64,000 nt of DNA from NCBI GenBank assembly GCA_035606665.1, contig DATNEY010000008.1:1-64000 (forward strand), written 5' to 3'. The notes beneath the pieces were generated by a model that ran no database searches, was not told the origin of the DNA, and was given only the letters and a program-made list of their open reading frames with translations. Below are positions 1 to 8,639 of this stretch, one piece after another; positions within the stretch are counted from its first letter, which is position 1, and every line of letters begins with the position of its first letter. The DNA comes from DASUGC01 sp035606665. GTDB lineage: Bacteria > Acidobacteriota > Vicinamibacteria > Vicinamibacterales > SCN-69-37. The position numbers were made by a program, and so were the translations under genes.

Positions 1-1872
1 GAGCTGCTCTTCATGCTGGCCATCCTGTTGTTCATTCCTTCGACGGTGGCGGGCGCCTGCTTCCTTGGCTTCGCCATCGGTGAGTCGCTCGGCGCCGCGG
101 CGCTCCGGATCGCCGGCGGTATCTTCACCAAGATTGCCGACATCGGGTCCGACCTGATGAAGGTCGTGTTCAAGATCAAGGAAGACGATCCGCGGAACCC
201 CGGCGTCATCGCGGACTGCACCGGCGACAACGCCGGCGACTCGGTCGGACCTTCGGCCGATGGATTCGAGACGTACGGCGTCACTGGCGTCGCACTGATC
301 TCCTTCATCCTGCTCGCCGTGACCAGCCCGACCATCCAGATTCAGCTGCTGGTCTGGATCTTCATGATGCGCATCGTGATGGTGGTGGCATCCGCCGGGT
401 CCTACTGGATCAACGAGATTCTCGCCAAGAGCCAGTACATCGACGCCGACAAGATGAACTACGAAGCGCCGCTGACGCGCCTCGTGTGGCTGACGTCGAT
501 CGTCTCGGTCGCGCTGACGTATGGCGCCTCGTACCTGCTCATTCCCGATCTGGCGGGCGACACGACGCTGTGGTGGAAGCTCTCGACGGTCATCACCTGC
601 GGCACGCTGGCGGGCGCGATCATCCCCGAGCTGGTCAAGGTGTTCACGTCGACCGAGTCCGCGCACGTCCGGGAAGTCGTCGGATCGTCTCGTGAAGGTG
701 GCGCGTCGCTGAACATCCTGTCTGGACTCGTGGCCGGCAACTTCAGTGCGTACTGGATTGGCCTCGCGATCATGCTGCTGATGGCGATCGCCTACGGCGT
801 CAGCGGTGCCATTCCCGCGATCAATCCCGCCAACGTGGCGGCCGGCGGCATGATGCTCGCGCCCGCGGTGTTTGCGTTCGGCCTGGTTGCATTCGGCTTC
901 CTCGGCATGGGACCCGTGACGATCGCCGTCGATTCGTACGGCCCGGTCACCGACAACGCGCAGTCGGTCTACGAGCTCTCGACGATCGAACAGATCCCGG
1001 GGATCAAGGACGACCTGAAGAAGAACTTCGGCTTCACGCCCGACTTCGAGCGCGCCAAGCACAACCTCGAGGAGAACGACGGGGCCGGCAACACGTTCAA
1101 GGCCACGGCCAAACCCGTGCTCATCGGCACCGCCGTGGTCGGTGCGACGACGATGATTTTCTCGATCATCGTGGCGCTGACCGAGGGGCTCAAGCCGGAG
1201 TATCTGCAGTTCCTGTCGATCCTGCATCCGCCGTTCCTGCTCGGCCTGATTACGGGCGGCGCGGTGATCTACTGGTTTACCGGCGCGTCGACGCAGGCCG
1301 TGACCACCGGCGCGTACCGCGCCGTCGAGTTCATCAAGGCGAACATCAAGCTCGAGGGCTCGACCAAGGCATCCGTGGCCGACTCGAAAAAGGTCGTCGA
1401 GATCTGCACGCAGTACGCGCAGAAGGGGATGTTCAACATCTTCCTCAGCGTGTTCTTCGGCACGCTCGCCTTCGCGTTCGTCGAGCCGTATTTCTTCATC
1501 GGCTATCTCGTGTCCATTGCGCTGTTCGGTCTGTTCCAGGCCATCTTCATGGCCAACGCCGGCGGCGCGTGGGACAATGCCAAGAAGATCGTCGAGGTCG
1601 AGCTCAAGCAGAAGGGCACTCCGCTCCATGACGCGACCGTCGTCGGCGACACGGTTGGTGACCCGTTCAAGGACACGTCGTCGGTCGCCATGAACCCGGT
1701 GATCAAGTTCACGACGCTGTTCGGCCTGCTGGCGGTCGAACTGGGTGTGAGCGTGACGGCGCAACAGGGCGCCTTCCTGACGCACATCCTGGCCGCGGGA
1801 TTCCTGGCGGTGTCGGTGTTCTTCGTGTGGCGGTCGTTCTACGGCATGCGGATTGGCGGCAAGCACGCCTGA
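1..1872 (+). CDS. hppA: Membrane-bound proton-translocating pyrophosphatase, 5' end outside window
   Basis: This multispanning enzyme couples hydrolysis of pyrophosphate in the cytoplasm to ion pumping across the inner membrane. The frame is open from base 1, so the true start lies upstream; family members have about 700-800 residues and about 623 codons are present. The pyrophosphate-binding stretch EDDPRNP is followed by the paired acidic motif GDNAGDS and by ADGFETYGVTG. A second acidic motif near the C-terminus reads GDTVGDPFKDTSS. The GNTFKAT stretch has Lys where K+-dependent enzymes have Ala, which points to a K+-independent type; this follows family knowledge and is not tested. CTGDNAGDSVGP differs from the usual NVGDNVGDCAGM, so it belongs to a divergent clade. 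A palindrome follows the stop. Confidence 0.95.
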   Translation, partial: ELLFMLAILLFIPSTVAGACFLGFAIGESLGAAALRIAGGIFTKIADIGSDLMKVVFKIKEDDPRNPGVIADCTGDNAGDSVGPSADGFETYGVTGVALISFILLAVTSPTIQIQLLVWIFMMRIVMVVASAGSYWINEILAKSQYIDADKMNYEAPLTRLVWLTSIVSVALTYGASYLLIPDLAGDTTLWWKLSTVITCGTLAGAIIPELVKVFTSTESAHVREVVGSSREGGASLNILSGLVAGNFSAYWIGLAIMLLMAIAYGVSGAIPAINPANVAAGGMMLAPAVFAFGLVAFGFLGMGPVTIAVDSYGPVTDNAQSVYELSTIEQIPGIKDDLKKNFGFTPDFERAKHNLEENDGAGNTFKATAKPVLIGTAVVGATTMIFSIIVALTEGLKPEYLQFLSILHPPFLLGLITGGAVIYWFTGASTQAVTTGAYRAVEFIKANIKLEGSTKASVADSKKVVEICTQYAQKGMFNIFLSVFFGTLAFAFVEPYFFIGYLVSIALFGLFQAIFMANAGGAWDNAKKIVEVELKQKGTPLHDATVVGDTVGDPFKDTSSVAMNPVIKFTTLFGLLAVELGVSVTAQQGAFLTHILAAGFLAVSVFFVWRSFYGMRIGGKHA

Positions 1873-1924
1873 GGCGGGGCGAAAGTCCGGAGATCCGATT
1901 TCCTGAAGCCGGTGTCTAACTGAA

Positions 1925-1945
1925 CAGGGCGCATCGGGCGCCCTG
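1925..1945 (+). terminator. Hairpin after hppA
   Basis: An 8-bp perfect stem (CAGGGCGC paired with GCGCCCTG) with a 5-nt loop lies 52 bases after the hppA stop. The T-rich tract follows only after about 14 bases, so it is a weak rather than a classic intrinsic terminator. It sits just before the tonB promoter and would separate the two units. Confidence 0.45.
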
Positions 1946-1953
1946 CAGTTTCG

Positions 1954-1983
1954 TTGACACTTTTTTTTGGTACTGCCTATAAT
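1954..1983 (+). promoter_or_regulatory. Consensus sigma-70 promoter of the tonB-exbBD operon
   Basis: A perfect TTGACA at 1954-1959 and a perfect TATAAT at 1978-1983 are separated by 18 bases, with a T8 run in the spacer. Both hexamers match the consensus exactly, which is rare in a genome of this base composition, and predict strong constitutive expression. The start codon is about 88 bases downstream and has a good ribosome-binding site. Confidence 0.8.
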
Positions 1984-2071
1984 CCCGGACTTCGTTTTGC
2001 CCGGGAGCCGGCACTACCGCTTTCCCGAGGGTTACTCAGGAAAGACGGGAAAAACGAAGGGGAGGTTCACC

Positions 2072-2791
2072 GTGAAAGACATGTTCGGCGAAGTTTCAAA
2101 CCCAACCGTGAAGGTCGGGACCAAGCAGTGGTACACGGTGCCGCTGTCCATCGCCGCCCACGTGATCATTCTTGGCGCCCTGGTGGTTATCCCGCTGCTC
2201 GCCACGGACATGGTGCCGACGCCGCAGTCGGTGCTCGCCTTCGCGGCGATGCCGCCACCCCCGCCGCCGCCTCCGCCGCCCCCACCGCCGCCTGCTGCGC
2301 CTCCAACACCGCAGCCGATCGTGCAGGTGAACCCGAACGCGGCGCCGATTGAGGCGCCAAAGGAAATCAAACCCGAGCCGCCCCCGGCGCCGACGTACAG
2401 CATGGCCGGTGTGGTGGGCGGCGTTGCCGGCGGCATTCCCGGCGGCCAGGTCGGAGGCGTGGTGCAGGGCAACTTCGCGCCGCCGCCCCCGGCGCCTCCC
2501 GCCGCGCCCGTGCGCGTCGGTGGCGACATCAAGGAGCCCAAGAAGATCAAGGACGTCAAGCCGATCTATCCGCCGATCGCGCAGACCGCCAAGATCCAGG
2601 GCATCGTGATCATTGAAGCCATCATCGGCAAGGACGGGTCGGTGAAGGAGGCGCGCGTGCTTCGCCCGGCGCCGATGCTCGACCAGGCCGCGCTCGAAGC
2701 CGTTCGGCAGTGGAAGTACACACCGACACTGCTCAACGGTCAGCCGGTCGAGGTCGTGATGACCGTCACCGTGACCTTCACGCTCAACTAG
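2072..2791 (+). CDS. tonB: TonB-family energy transducer
   Basis: This inner-membrane protein passes proton-motive force from the ExbB/ExbD motor to TonB-dependent outer-membrane receptors. The GTG start at 2072 is preferred over upstream in-frame starts because GGAGGT ends 5 bases before it and it lies downstream of the consensus promoter; 239 residues result. One membrane segment (about residues 22-42) follows a short cytoplasmic N-terminus. A run of about 15 prolines and other Pro/Ala-rich stretches then span the periplasm. The C-terminal TonB domain (about residues 155-239) begins VKPIYPPIAQ and contains the typical VRQWKYTPTLLNGQPVEV motif. It is the first gene of an operon with exbB and two exbD genes. 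Confidence 0.92.
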   Translation: MKDMFGEVSNPTVKVGTKQWYTVPLSIAAHVIILGALVVIPLLATDMVPTPQSVLAFAAMPPPPPPPPPPPPPPAAPPTPQPIVQVNPNAAPIEAPKEIKPEPPPAPTYSMAGVVGGVAGGIPGGQVGGVVQGNFAPPPPAPPAAPVRVGGDIKEPKKIKDVKPIYPPIAQTAKIQGIVIIEAIIGKDGSVKEARVLRPAPMLDQAALEAVRQWKYTPTLLNGQPVEVVMTVTVTFTLN

Positions 2792-2833
2792 CATTCGTCG
2801 TTCTATAACTCGGTTCGTTTTTCGGAGGCAGTA

Positions 2834-3514
2834 ATGGGTGATCTGGATCTGATGCACATGTGGGAACAGATGGGCTGGGTCGCGAAAGGCGTGGCCTTTG
2901 TTCTCGTGTTCATGTCGATGTGGTCTTTTGGCGTTTCGATCGAGCGGTACTACACCTTCCACCAGGCGCGGAAGCAGTCGAAGCTCTACGCTCCGCAGGT
3001 CGCCAAGCACCTCAAGGACGGCCGGTTGAAGGATGCGCTCGCGGTGTCGCAGGCCAAGACCTACCAGTACAGTCACCTCGCCAAGGTCGTTCTGGCCGGC
3101 CTGCAGGAGTATCAGTTCCAGCAGGACACGGGCGGTTCACTCAACCGTGACGACATCGTCGACACGGTGCGCCGCGCCATCCAGCGCGCGACCGCATTGA
3201 CCTCGAACGACCTGAAGAAGGGCATCCCGTCGCTCGCGACGATCGGCGCGACGGCGCCGTTCGTCGGACTGCTCGGCACGGTCGTCGGCGTCATCAACGC
3301 CTTCGCCGGTATCGGTTCCCAGGGCTCCGCCGGTCTCGGCGCGGTCTCGGCCGGTATTTCAGAAGCGCTGATCGAGACCGCGCTCGGTCTCGTCGTCGCG
3401 ATCCCGGCCGTGTGGCTCTACAACTACTTCACGGGCCGCCTCGAGTATTTCAACGTCGAGATGGACAACTCGTCGTCGGAGCTCGTCGACTATTTCATTA
3501 AGAAAACCGCGTAG
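2834..3514 (+). CDS. exbB: ExbB/TolQ-type proton channel subunit
   Basis: The 226-residue protein is the MotA/TolQ/ExbB channel component that works with ExbD to energise TonB. Three membrane segments are visible: about residues 18-38, 133-155 and 173-195. The last two carry the conserved GLLGTVVGVINAF and ALGLVVAIPAVWLYNYF motifs of the channel. GGAGG lies 6 bases before the ATG. The gene is 42 bases downstream of tonB and upstream of two exbD genes, so one transcript is likely. The 118-base gap that follows, filled with a palindromic repeat, is unusual inside an otherwise tight operon. Confidence 0.93.
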   Translation: MGDLDLMHMWEQMGWVAKGVAFVLVFMSMWSFGVSIERYYTFHQARKQSKLYAPQVAKHLKDGRLKDALAVSQAKTYQYSHLAKVVLAGLQEYQFQQDTGGSLNRDDIVDTVRRAIQRATALTSNDLKKGIPSLATIGATAPFVGLLGTVVGVINAFAGIGSQGSAGLGAVSAGISEALIETALGLVVAIPAVWLYNYFTGRLEYFNVEMDNSSSELVDYFIKKTA

Positions 3515-3520
3515 GTTCCG

Positions 3521-3618
3521 CGTTCAGGGTTCAGAGTTCCAGGTTCGCGAGTCCGGTTCGGCGTTCTCGAACCAGACCAACGCACCTTGGAACCCTGAAT
3601 CGAAACCCTGAACCGGTA
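3521..3618. repeat. Imperfect palindrome between exbB and exbD
   Basis: The left arm is built from repeats of GGTTCAGGGTTCAGAGTTCC-like words and the right arm from their complement (GGAACCCTGAATC, AAACCCTGAACC), so the RNA can fold into a long imperfect hairpin. It lies between two genes that should be co-transcribed. It may stabilise the exbB 3' end or dampen exbD expression. It is made of short self-similar words rather than a known mobile repeat. Confidence 0.6.
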
Positions 3619-3632
3619 AGGAGTAACCGCAA

Positions 3633-4073
3633 ATGGCAATGGATGTTGGCGGCGCCAAAGGTGGCGTCAAGTCGGACATCAACGTCACGCCGCTCGTCGA
3701 CGTCATGCTGGTGCTGCTGATCATCGTGATGCTCATCGCTCCGATGTTGCAGAACCAGGTGCAGGTGCAGATGCCGGAGGCGGCCAACAGCAAGGACAAG
3801 CCGGACACGGCCGACCAGACAGTGGTGCACGTAGATACGCAGGGCAAGCTCTACGTCAACGGCAAGCTGTTTCCGACGCAGGACGATGTCGTGGTCCGGC
3901 TCAGGGAAATCATGGAGACCATCGCAGACAAGACGGTCTACCTGAAGGGTGACAAGGGCGCGAAGTACGGCGACATCATGTCGATGATGGACGCGCTCCG
4001 GAAAGCCGGTATCGAGACCGTCGGCCTGATCACCGAACGCAACGACAAGAACAAGCCGCAGGGAGGCCAGTAA
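3633..4073 (+). CDS. exbD: ExbD/TolR-type biopolymer transport protein (first copy)
   Basis: The 146-residue ExbD/TolR protein is anchored by one N-terminal membrane helix (about residues 22-42). It carries the catalytic Asp of the proton path in NVTPLVDVMLVLLI. The periplasmic domain (about 45-146) ends with the typical YGDIMSMMDALRKAGIETVGLIT helix-strand. AAGGAG lies 9 bases before the ATG; a second ATG two codons later is possible. The stop codon overlaps the start of the next exbD by one base, implying translational coupling. Confidence 0.93.
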   Translation: MAMDVGGAKGGVKSDINVTPLVDVMLVLLIIVMLIAPMLQNQVQVQMPEAANSKDKPDTADQTVVHVDTQGKLYVNGKLFPTQDDVVVRLREIMETIADKTVYLKGDKGAKYGDIMSMMDALRKAGIETVGLITERNDKNKPQGGQ

Positions 4074-4549
4074 TGTCGCATCCACATGCGCATCACGGCG
4101 CGGAGCGCGTCGTCAAAGCGTCGGCGCCGCAGGCGTCGTCGGACATGAACGTCACGCCGCTGATTGACGTGCTCCTCGTGCTGCTCGTCATCTTCATCGC
4201 GGCGCTGCCGCTGGCCCAGAAGGGCGTGGACATCAATCTGCCCCTCGAGACGAACGCGTCGGCCTCGGCGGCTGACGTGCTCGGCCAGATCGTGGCCGAC
4301 TACACCGCGGACCACAGGCTGACGATCAACAAACAGGAAGTCGCCATCACGGACGCGCAGTCGAAGCTGCGTGAGTACTTCGAGAGCCGCAAGGACAAGA
4401 CGCTGTTCGTCATCGGCGCACCGTCGGTGACCTACGGCGAGATCATGGCGATCATTGACGCGGCCATGGGCGCCGGCGTCGAGAAGGTCGGCATCGTCAC
4501 CGAAGGCATGCGGCAGGCAGCAGCCGCCGGCGGCGGCAAGGGCAAGTAG
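4073..4549 (+). CDS. exbD: ExbD/TolR-type biopolymer transport protein (second copy)
   Basis: This second ExbD paralogue has 158 residues, with the same layout: one membrane helix containing NVTPLIDVLLVLLVIF with its proton-path Asp, then a periplasmic domain ending YGEIMAIIDAAMGAGVEKVGIV. It overlaps the first exbD by one base and ends just before a strong terminator. The two copies have diverged, especially in the N-terminal tails (Ala/Gly-rich versus His-rich here), so they may form a heteromeric ExbD pair in one motor. Confidence 0.92.
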   Translation: MSHPHAHHGAERVVKASAPQASSDMNVTPLIDVLLVLLVIFIAALPLAQKGVDINLPLETNASASAADVLGQIVADYTADHRLTINKQEVAITDAQSKLREYFESRKDKTLFVIGAPSVTYGEIMAIIDAAMGAGVEKVGIVTEGMRQAAAAGGGKGK

Positions 4550-4571
4550 CCCCGGGGCATCAGGGAAACGA

Positions 4572-4606
4572 AAAGGGCGGTCCGGCTTCTGGCCGGACCG
4601 CCCTTT
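4572..4606. terminator. Strong bidirectional terminator
   Basis: A perfect 15-bp stem (4572-4586 against 4592-4606) has a 5-nt loop, with A-rich sequence on one flank and T-rich on the other. It sits between the convergent exbD and TPR-lipoprotein genes and can stop transcription from both sides. Confidence 0.88.
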
Positions 4607-4637
4607 GTATTTCTGCGGGCGCGATGAGGACGGCGGT

Positions 4638-5642
4638 CTAGCTGCCGGACTTCTTCGCGGCGTCCGCCGGCGCAGCGGTTCCGGCGGCTTCGTTCTGCTT
4701 CTTCCGGAGCTCCATGGCCGCGGCGTAGAGCTTCTCAGCCTCGGCCAGCAGGTCCTTCTGCTGCTTCGGATCCTTCACGTACAGAGCCTCCTGGCGGAGC
4801 AGGATGTTCTTGTAGGTCATGGCCTCGAAGTAGTCGGCGTTGATGGACAGCGCCTTGTTCTCGGCTTCCAGGCCCTTGAGGACGTAATCAAGCGCCACCT
4901 TGCTGTTGAGCTTCTTGTCCTTGAAAACCTTGTCCTGATAGTAGACGCCGATCGTGTGCCAGGCCTCGGGGTTGTTCGGCTCGATTTCGGCGCGCTTGTG
5001 CCACGCTTCCATCGTCTTCGTAAAGTCGCCCCGGTCGTTGTAGAACCGCGCGATGATCTGATAACCCGTCGGTTCCTTGGGATTGACGTCGATCGCCTTC
5101 CGGTACTGCGCCTCGGCTTCGTCAAAGCGCCCCTGATCCTCATAGAGCTTGGCGAGGACCTGGTAGGTCGAGGAGTCATTCGGGTCGACGGCAATCAGCT
5201 CCTTCGCCACAGGCTCGGCCTTGGAGAAGTCGTTGAGCTTGTCGGGACCGTAGAGCGCCATCAGGTACTCGAAGGAATACCGGCGAATCTGCTTTTCCTT
5301 CGGATCCGTCGCGGTGGCCAGCTTGTCGATGGCCGTCCGGTAGTGACCTGCGGCCTTGGGCAGGTTCGCGTCGTTCTCGGGGTCACCCTTCTTGCCGGGC
5401 TTGTACAGGTTGTCGTAGCTGTTTCCCAGGAAGAAGTAGGCGAAACCCAGATCGGGGTTGAAGCTGACCGCGTCCTCGTAGCGCACCGCCGCGCCCTTGA
5501 AATCGTTCTTCTTGTAGAGGGCGTTGGCGTCCTGGAACGCTTTGGCGGAGCGGATATTGCTGATGGAGTACTTCCCGCACGCACCCGCGGCCACGCTCAT
5601 GGCGGCCACCAGCACGACCGGACGGACAAATCGGACCTGCAT
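4638..5642 (-). CDS. Secreted TPR-repeat protein, probable lipoprotein
   Basis: The 334-residue protein has an N-terminal signal segment ending AAGACGK, where Cys 22 is a plausible though not perfect lipobox cysteine. At least five tetratricopeptide-like units follow (for example DSSTYQVLAKLYEDQGRFDEAEAQYRKAI... and TGYQIIARFYNDRGDFTKTMEAW), then a Lys/Ala-rich tail. TPRs make protein-binding superhelices, and an envelope scaffold role is inferred; no enzyme motif is seen. GGGAGA precedes the ATG, and a good promoter lies about 70 bases upstream. It is convergent with the exbBD operon. Confidence 0.85.
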   Translation of the reverse strand: MQVRFVRPVVLVAAMSVAAGACGKYSISNIRSAKAFQDANALYKKNDFKGAAVRYEDAVSFNPDLGFAYFFLGNSYDNLYKPGKKGDPENDANLPKAAGHYRTAIDKLATATDPKEKQIRRYSFEYLMALYGPDKLNDFSKAEPVAKELIAVDPNDSSTYQVLAKLYEDQGRFDEAEAQYRKAIDVNPKEPTGYQIIARFYNDRGDFTKTMEAWHKRAEIEPNNPEAWHTIGVYYQDKVFKDKKLNSKVALDYVLKGLEAENKALSINADYFEAMTYKNILLRQEALYVKDPKQQKDLLAEAEKLYAAAMELRKKQNEAAGTAAPADAAKKSGS

Positions 5643-5713
5643 GTCTTTCTCCCTTTCGCGACCCCGAGCGGTGTGTCCCGTGCGGTCTCAGCGAGGCGTT
5701 TCGAAGCCGCGCC

Positions 5714-5743
5714 AGTATAGTGAACCGCAAAAAAGACCGTCAA
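5714..5743 (-). promoter_or_regulatory. Sigma-70-type promoter of the TPR lipoprotein gene
   Basis: Reading the minus strand, TTGACG (5743-5738) is followed after 18 bases by TATACT (5719-5714). The predicted transcript start is about 65 bases upstream of the ATG at 5642, leaving room for the visible ribosome-binding site. Confidence 0.65.
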
Positions 5744-5816
5744 CCAGTATCATGAGGACGGCACCCGGCGCGCGTTTGCGCCATTTTCTGCCTATTTTCG
5801 TTAGACACCGCCACCC

Positions 5817-7973
5817 ATGATCCGGTTCGAAGATCTGCTCGAGAAGATGCGGGCGGCCAACCCGGACGCCGACACAGAACTGCTCCGCCGGGCGTACGTC
5901 TTCTCCGCCTACGAGCACAAGGGACAGGTCCGCCGGTCAGGGGAGCCGTACCTGGTGCACCCGCTCGAAGTCGCCGACCTGCTGGCGGACATGCGCCTGG
6001 ACGCGGTGGCCATCGCCGCGGGCCTCCTCCACGACATCGTCGAGGACACACCCAACACGATCGAGCGGGTTCGAGAGCTGTTTGGCGAGCAGGTGGCCCA
6101 TGTCGTCGAGGGCGTGACCAAGCTCTCGGGCCTCCAGTTCGCCTCGAGCGAAGAGCGCCAGGCGGAGAGCTTCCGGAAGATGCTGCTGGCCATGGTCGAT
6201 GACATCAGGGTCATCCTGGTGAAGCTCGCCGACCGGCTCCACAACATGCGGACGCTGCATCACCTGCCGGAGGAGCGGCGCGTCCGTATCGCCCAGGAGA
6301 CAAGGGACATCTACGCGCCCATTGCGCACCGCCTGGGCATGAGCAAAGTGAAGAACGAGCTCGAGGAGCTGGCGTTCCGGTACCTCGAACCGGCGGCCTA
6401 TCAGGCGCTGCGGCAGCAGGTCGAGATCCGCCGGCGGGCGACCGAGGGCCTGCTCGACGAGTTGAGGAAGGGCCTCGCCGCCAAGCTCGAGGAAGCGCAG
6501 ATTCTTGTGGTCTCGATCGAGGGGCGGATCAAGCGTCTCTGGTCGATTCACCAGAAGCTGGAGCGTCAGAAGGTCAGCCTCGACCAGGTCTATGACTTCC
6601 TGGCGCTGCGCGTGATCACGTCCAGCGTCAAGGACTGCTACGCCGTGCTCGGCATCATCCACCAGATGTGGCAGCCGGTGCCGGGCCGGTTCAAGGACTT
6701 CATCGCGATGTCCCGTCCAAACGGCTACCAGTCGCTTCACACATCCGTGGTGGGTGAGCGCGGGATGCCGTTCGAGGTCCAGATCCGTACTGAGGAGATG
6801 CATCAGATCGCGGAGGAGGGCATCGCCTCGCACTGGAAGTACAAGGAAGGCCGCGTGGGCGCCGAGCGGGACGAGCAGTACTTCCAGTGGCTGCGCCAGC
6901 TCGTCGAGTGGCAGCAGGAAGTGCGCGACCCGCAGGAGTTCATGCAGAACCTGCGTATCGAGCTCTACCCGGAAGAGGTGTACATCTTCACGCCCAAGGG
7001 CGAGGTCAAGTCACTGCCTCGCGGCGCCACACCCGTCGACTTCGCGTATTTCATCCACACAGATGTCGGCCATCAGTGCGTCGGGTCCAAGGTGAATGGG
7101 CGCATCGTCCCGTTGCGGACGAAGCTCGCCAACGGCGACATCGTCGAGATCCTGACCCAGGCCGGGCACGGGCCGAGCCGCGACTGGCTGAACTTCGCCG
7201 GCACCTCGCGCGCGCGCAACAAGATCCGGCATTTCATCCATGCCGAAGAGAAGGCTCGCAGCATCGAACTGGGCCGCCGCCTCATCGACAAGGAGGCGCG
7301 GCGATTCGGCATCGATCGCGCCCGCGTCGCGGAGGACGCATTGACCGCGATCGCGGCCGAGTACGGCGCCCAGAAGGCCGACGATCTTCTCGCGGCGATT
7401 GGCTACGGCAAGGTCACGGCGCGCGCGGTCCTCGTGCGGCTGGTGGGCCAGGACGCGCTCAAGGAGAAGGCGCCGGACGGCGCGCTCGTCACGGTCGTCA
7501 AGCGCGTGCTCGGCGCGGGCGGCGACGACAAGATCAAGGTGCGCGGCATGGATGACCTGATGGTCTTCCGCGCGCGCTGCTGCAATCCCATCCGCGGCGA
7601 GAAGATTGTGGGCTACATCACGCGCGGCAAGGGCGTGTCCGTGCATTCGGCCGTCTGTCCCAACGTCGTGAACCTTCTCTACGATCCTGAACGCCGCATC
7701 GACGTCGAATGGGACAAGTCGTCGGACACGGCGCCGTACACGGTGCGCCTCAAGATCAGCGTCGCGGACCGGCGCGGCATCCTCGCCGACGTCAGTTCGC
7801 GCATCTCGGACATCAACACCAACATCAAGGACGTGGAAGCGACCGTGGACGAGGAGCGGCGCGGGTCGATCCGCATGACCGTCGAGATTAGCGACGTGAA
7901 GCACCTCGACAAGGTGATGCGATCGCTCAAGAGCGTCGACGGTGTATTGGCTGTGGAGCGGACGAGACGCTGA
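5817..7973 (+). CDS. relA/spoT: Bifunctional (p)ppGpp synthetase/hydrolase
   Basis: The 718-residue RelA/SpoT homologue makes and degrades the stringent-response alarmone in the cytoplasm. The N-terminal HD hydrolase domain (about residues 25-180) keeps its metal ligands, including HDIVEDT, so hydrolase activity is expected. The synthetase domain (about 215-350) contains RPNGYQSLHTSV and the GRIKRLWSIHQK substrate-binding stretch. A TGS domain follows (EVYIFTPKGEVKSLPRGATPVDFAY), then the conserved-cysteine region (ARCCNPIRGEKIVGY) and a C-terminal ACT domain (about 645-718). All domains are present, so it is the single bifunctional Rel type. The ATG has no obvious ribosome-binding site but fits the family N-terminus. 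Confidence 0.95.
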   Translation: MIRFEDLLEKMRAANPDADTELLRRAYVFSAYEHKGQVRRSGEPYLVHPLEVADLLADMRLDAVAIAAGLLHDIVEDTPNTIERVRELFGEQVAHVVEGVTKLSGLQFASSEERQAESFRKMLLAMVDDIRVILVKLADRLHNMRTLHHLPEERRVRIAQETRDIYAPIAHRLGMSKVKNELEELAFRYLEPAAYQALRQQVEIRRRATEGLLDELRKGLAAKLEEAQILVVSIEGRIKRLWSIHQKLERQKVSLDQVYDFLALRVITSSVKDCYAVLGIIHQMWQPVPGRFKDFIAMSRPNGYQSLHTSVVGERGMPFEVQIRTEEMHQIAEEGIASHWKYKEGRVGAERDEQYFQWLRQLVEWQQEVRDPQEFMQNLRIELYPEEVYIFTPKGEVKSLPRGATPVDFAYFIHTDVGHQCVGSKVNGRIVPLRTKLANGDIVEILTQAGHGPSRDWLNFAGTSRARNKIRHFIHAEEKARSIELGRRLIDKEARRFGIDRARVAEDALTAIAAEYGAQKADDLLAAIGYGKVTARAVLVRLVGQDALKEKAPDGALVTVVKRVLGAGGDDKIKVRGMDDLMVFRARCCNPIRGEKIVGYITRGKGVSVHSAVCPNVVNLLYDPERRIDVEWDKSSDTAPYTVRLKISVADRRGILADVSSRISDINTNIKDVEATVDEERRGSIRMTVEISDVKHLDKVMRSLKSVDGVLAVERTRR

Positions 7974-8058
7974 TCAACCTGCAACCTACGACCTTCAACC
8001 AACAGTTCCGGATAAGGCCCCGTGCCCTCCGGCATTGCAGGTTCCAGGTTGTTGGTTG
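7974..8058. terminator. Palindromic intergenic spacer between rel and ridA
   Basis: The spacer between two convergent genes contains CAACCTGCAACCT-type words on the left and AGGTTCCAGGTTGTTGGTTG on the right, which can pair imperfectly. It probably acts as a bidirectional transcription end. There is no gene in it. Confidence 0.4.
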
Positions 8059-8442
8059 CTAATTCCCCAAGTAGGCGATGAGGTCGATCTCGACCCGCAC
8101 GTCGCGTGGGAGCCTGGCTGCCTGCACGGTCGCCCTGGCCGGAGCCGGCGAGGTGAAATAGGTCGCGTAGATCTCATTCATGGCCGAGAACTCGCCCATA
8201 TCCGCCAGATACACCGTTGTCTTGACGACGCGCGAATATGAGGTCCCGGCGGCGGCGAGGACCGCGCCGAGATTCTTGAGGACCTGGTGCGTTTGTTCGA
8301 CGATGCCGCCCGTGACGAGTTGACCGGTAGCCGGGTCGATGGGGATCTGTCCCGACGCGAACAGGAAGTCACCGGCGCGGATCGCCTGGCTGTACGGTCC
8401 GATGGCGCCTGGGGCGCCCGGGGTCGACACCGCCGTGAGCAT
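8059..8442 (-). CDS. ridA: RidA-family imine/enamine deaminase
   Basis: RidA proteins are small cytoplasmic trimers that hydrolyse reactive enamine/imine intermediates from amino-acid metabolism. The 127-residue length is typical. Family signatures are GAIGPYSQAI near residues 12-21, the FASGQIPIDP strand, and the C-terminal block ARATVQAARLPRDVRVEIDLIAY with the substrate-binding Arg and Glu. The gene starts 5 bases after rpmB on the same strand and is probably read through from it. Confidence 0.93.
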   Translation of the reverse strand: MLTAVSTPGAPGAIGPYSQAIRAGDFLFASGQIPIDPATGQLVTGGIVEQTHQVLKNLGAVLAAAGTSYSRVVKTTVYLADMGEFSAMNEIYATYFTSPAPARATVQAARLPRDVRVEIDLIAYLGN

Positions 8443-8447
8443 CGAGA

Positions 8448-8639
8448 TCAGGCGACCTTGCTGACCTTGTTCGAACGGATGCAGCGCGTGCAGACGCTGA
8501 TCCGGCGGTGGGTGCCGTTGACGTTGGCCCGAACCTTCTGGAGGTTCGGTTCGAAGCGGCGAGCCCGGACGTTGTTGGCGTGGCTATGGGTCCGGCCGAC
8601 AACAGGGGCCTTTCCGCAGATTGAGCAGTGCTTGGCCAT
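8448..8639 (-). CDS. rpmB: 50S ribosomal protein L28
   Basis: L28 is a small protein of the large ribosomal subunit. The frame is open further upstream, but the start at 8639 (MAKHCSICGK) matches the family and has GGAAGGAA just before it; 63 residues is the normal length. Two Cys pairs, CSIC near the N-terminus and CTRC near the C-terminus, mark the zinc-binding form of L28. VVGRTHSHANNVRARRFEPNLQ is diagnostic. ridA follows after 5 bases. Confidence 0.95.
   Translation of the reverse strand: MAKHCSICGKAPVVGRTHSHANNVRARRFEPNLQKVRANVNGTHRRISVCTRCIRSNKVSKVA

Noticed and set aside
2096..3076. 326-codon minus-strand frame across tonB and exbB
   Set aside because: Arg/His-rich composition and antisense position mark it as a shadow frame.
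4455..5720. Open frame of 421 codons on the plus strand
   Set aside because: It is antisense to the TPR lipoprotein gene, has low-complexity Val/Leu/Arg composition and no family pattern.
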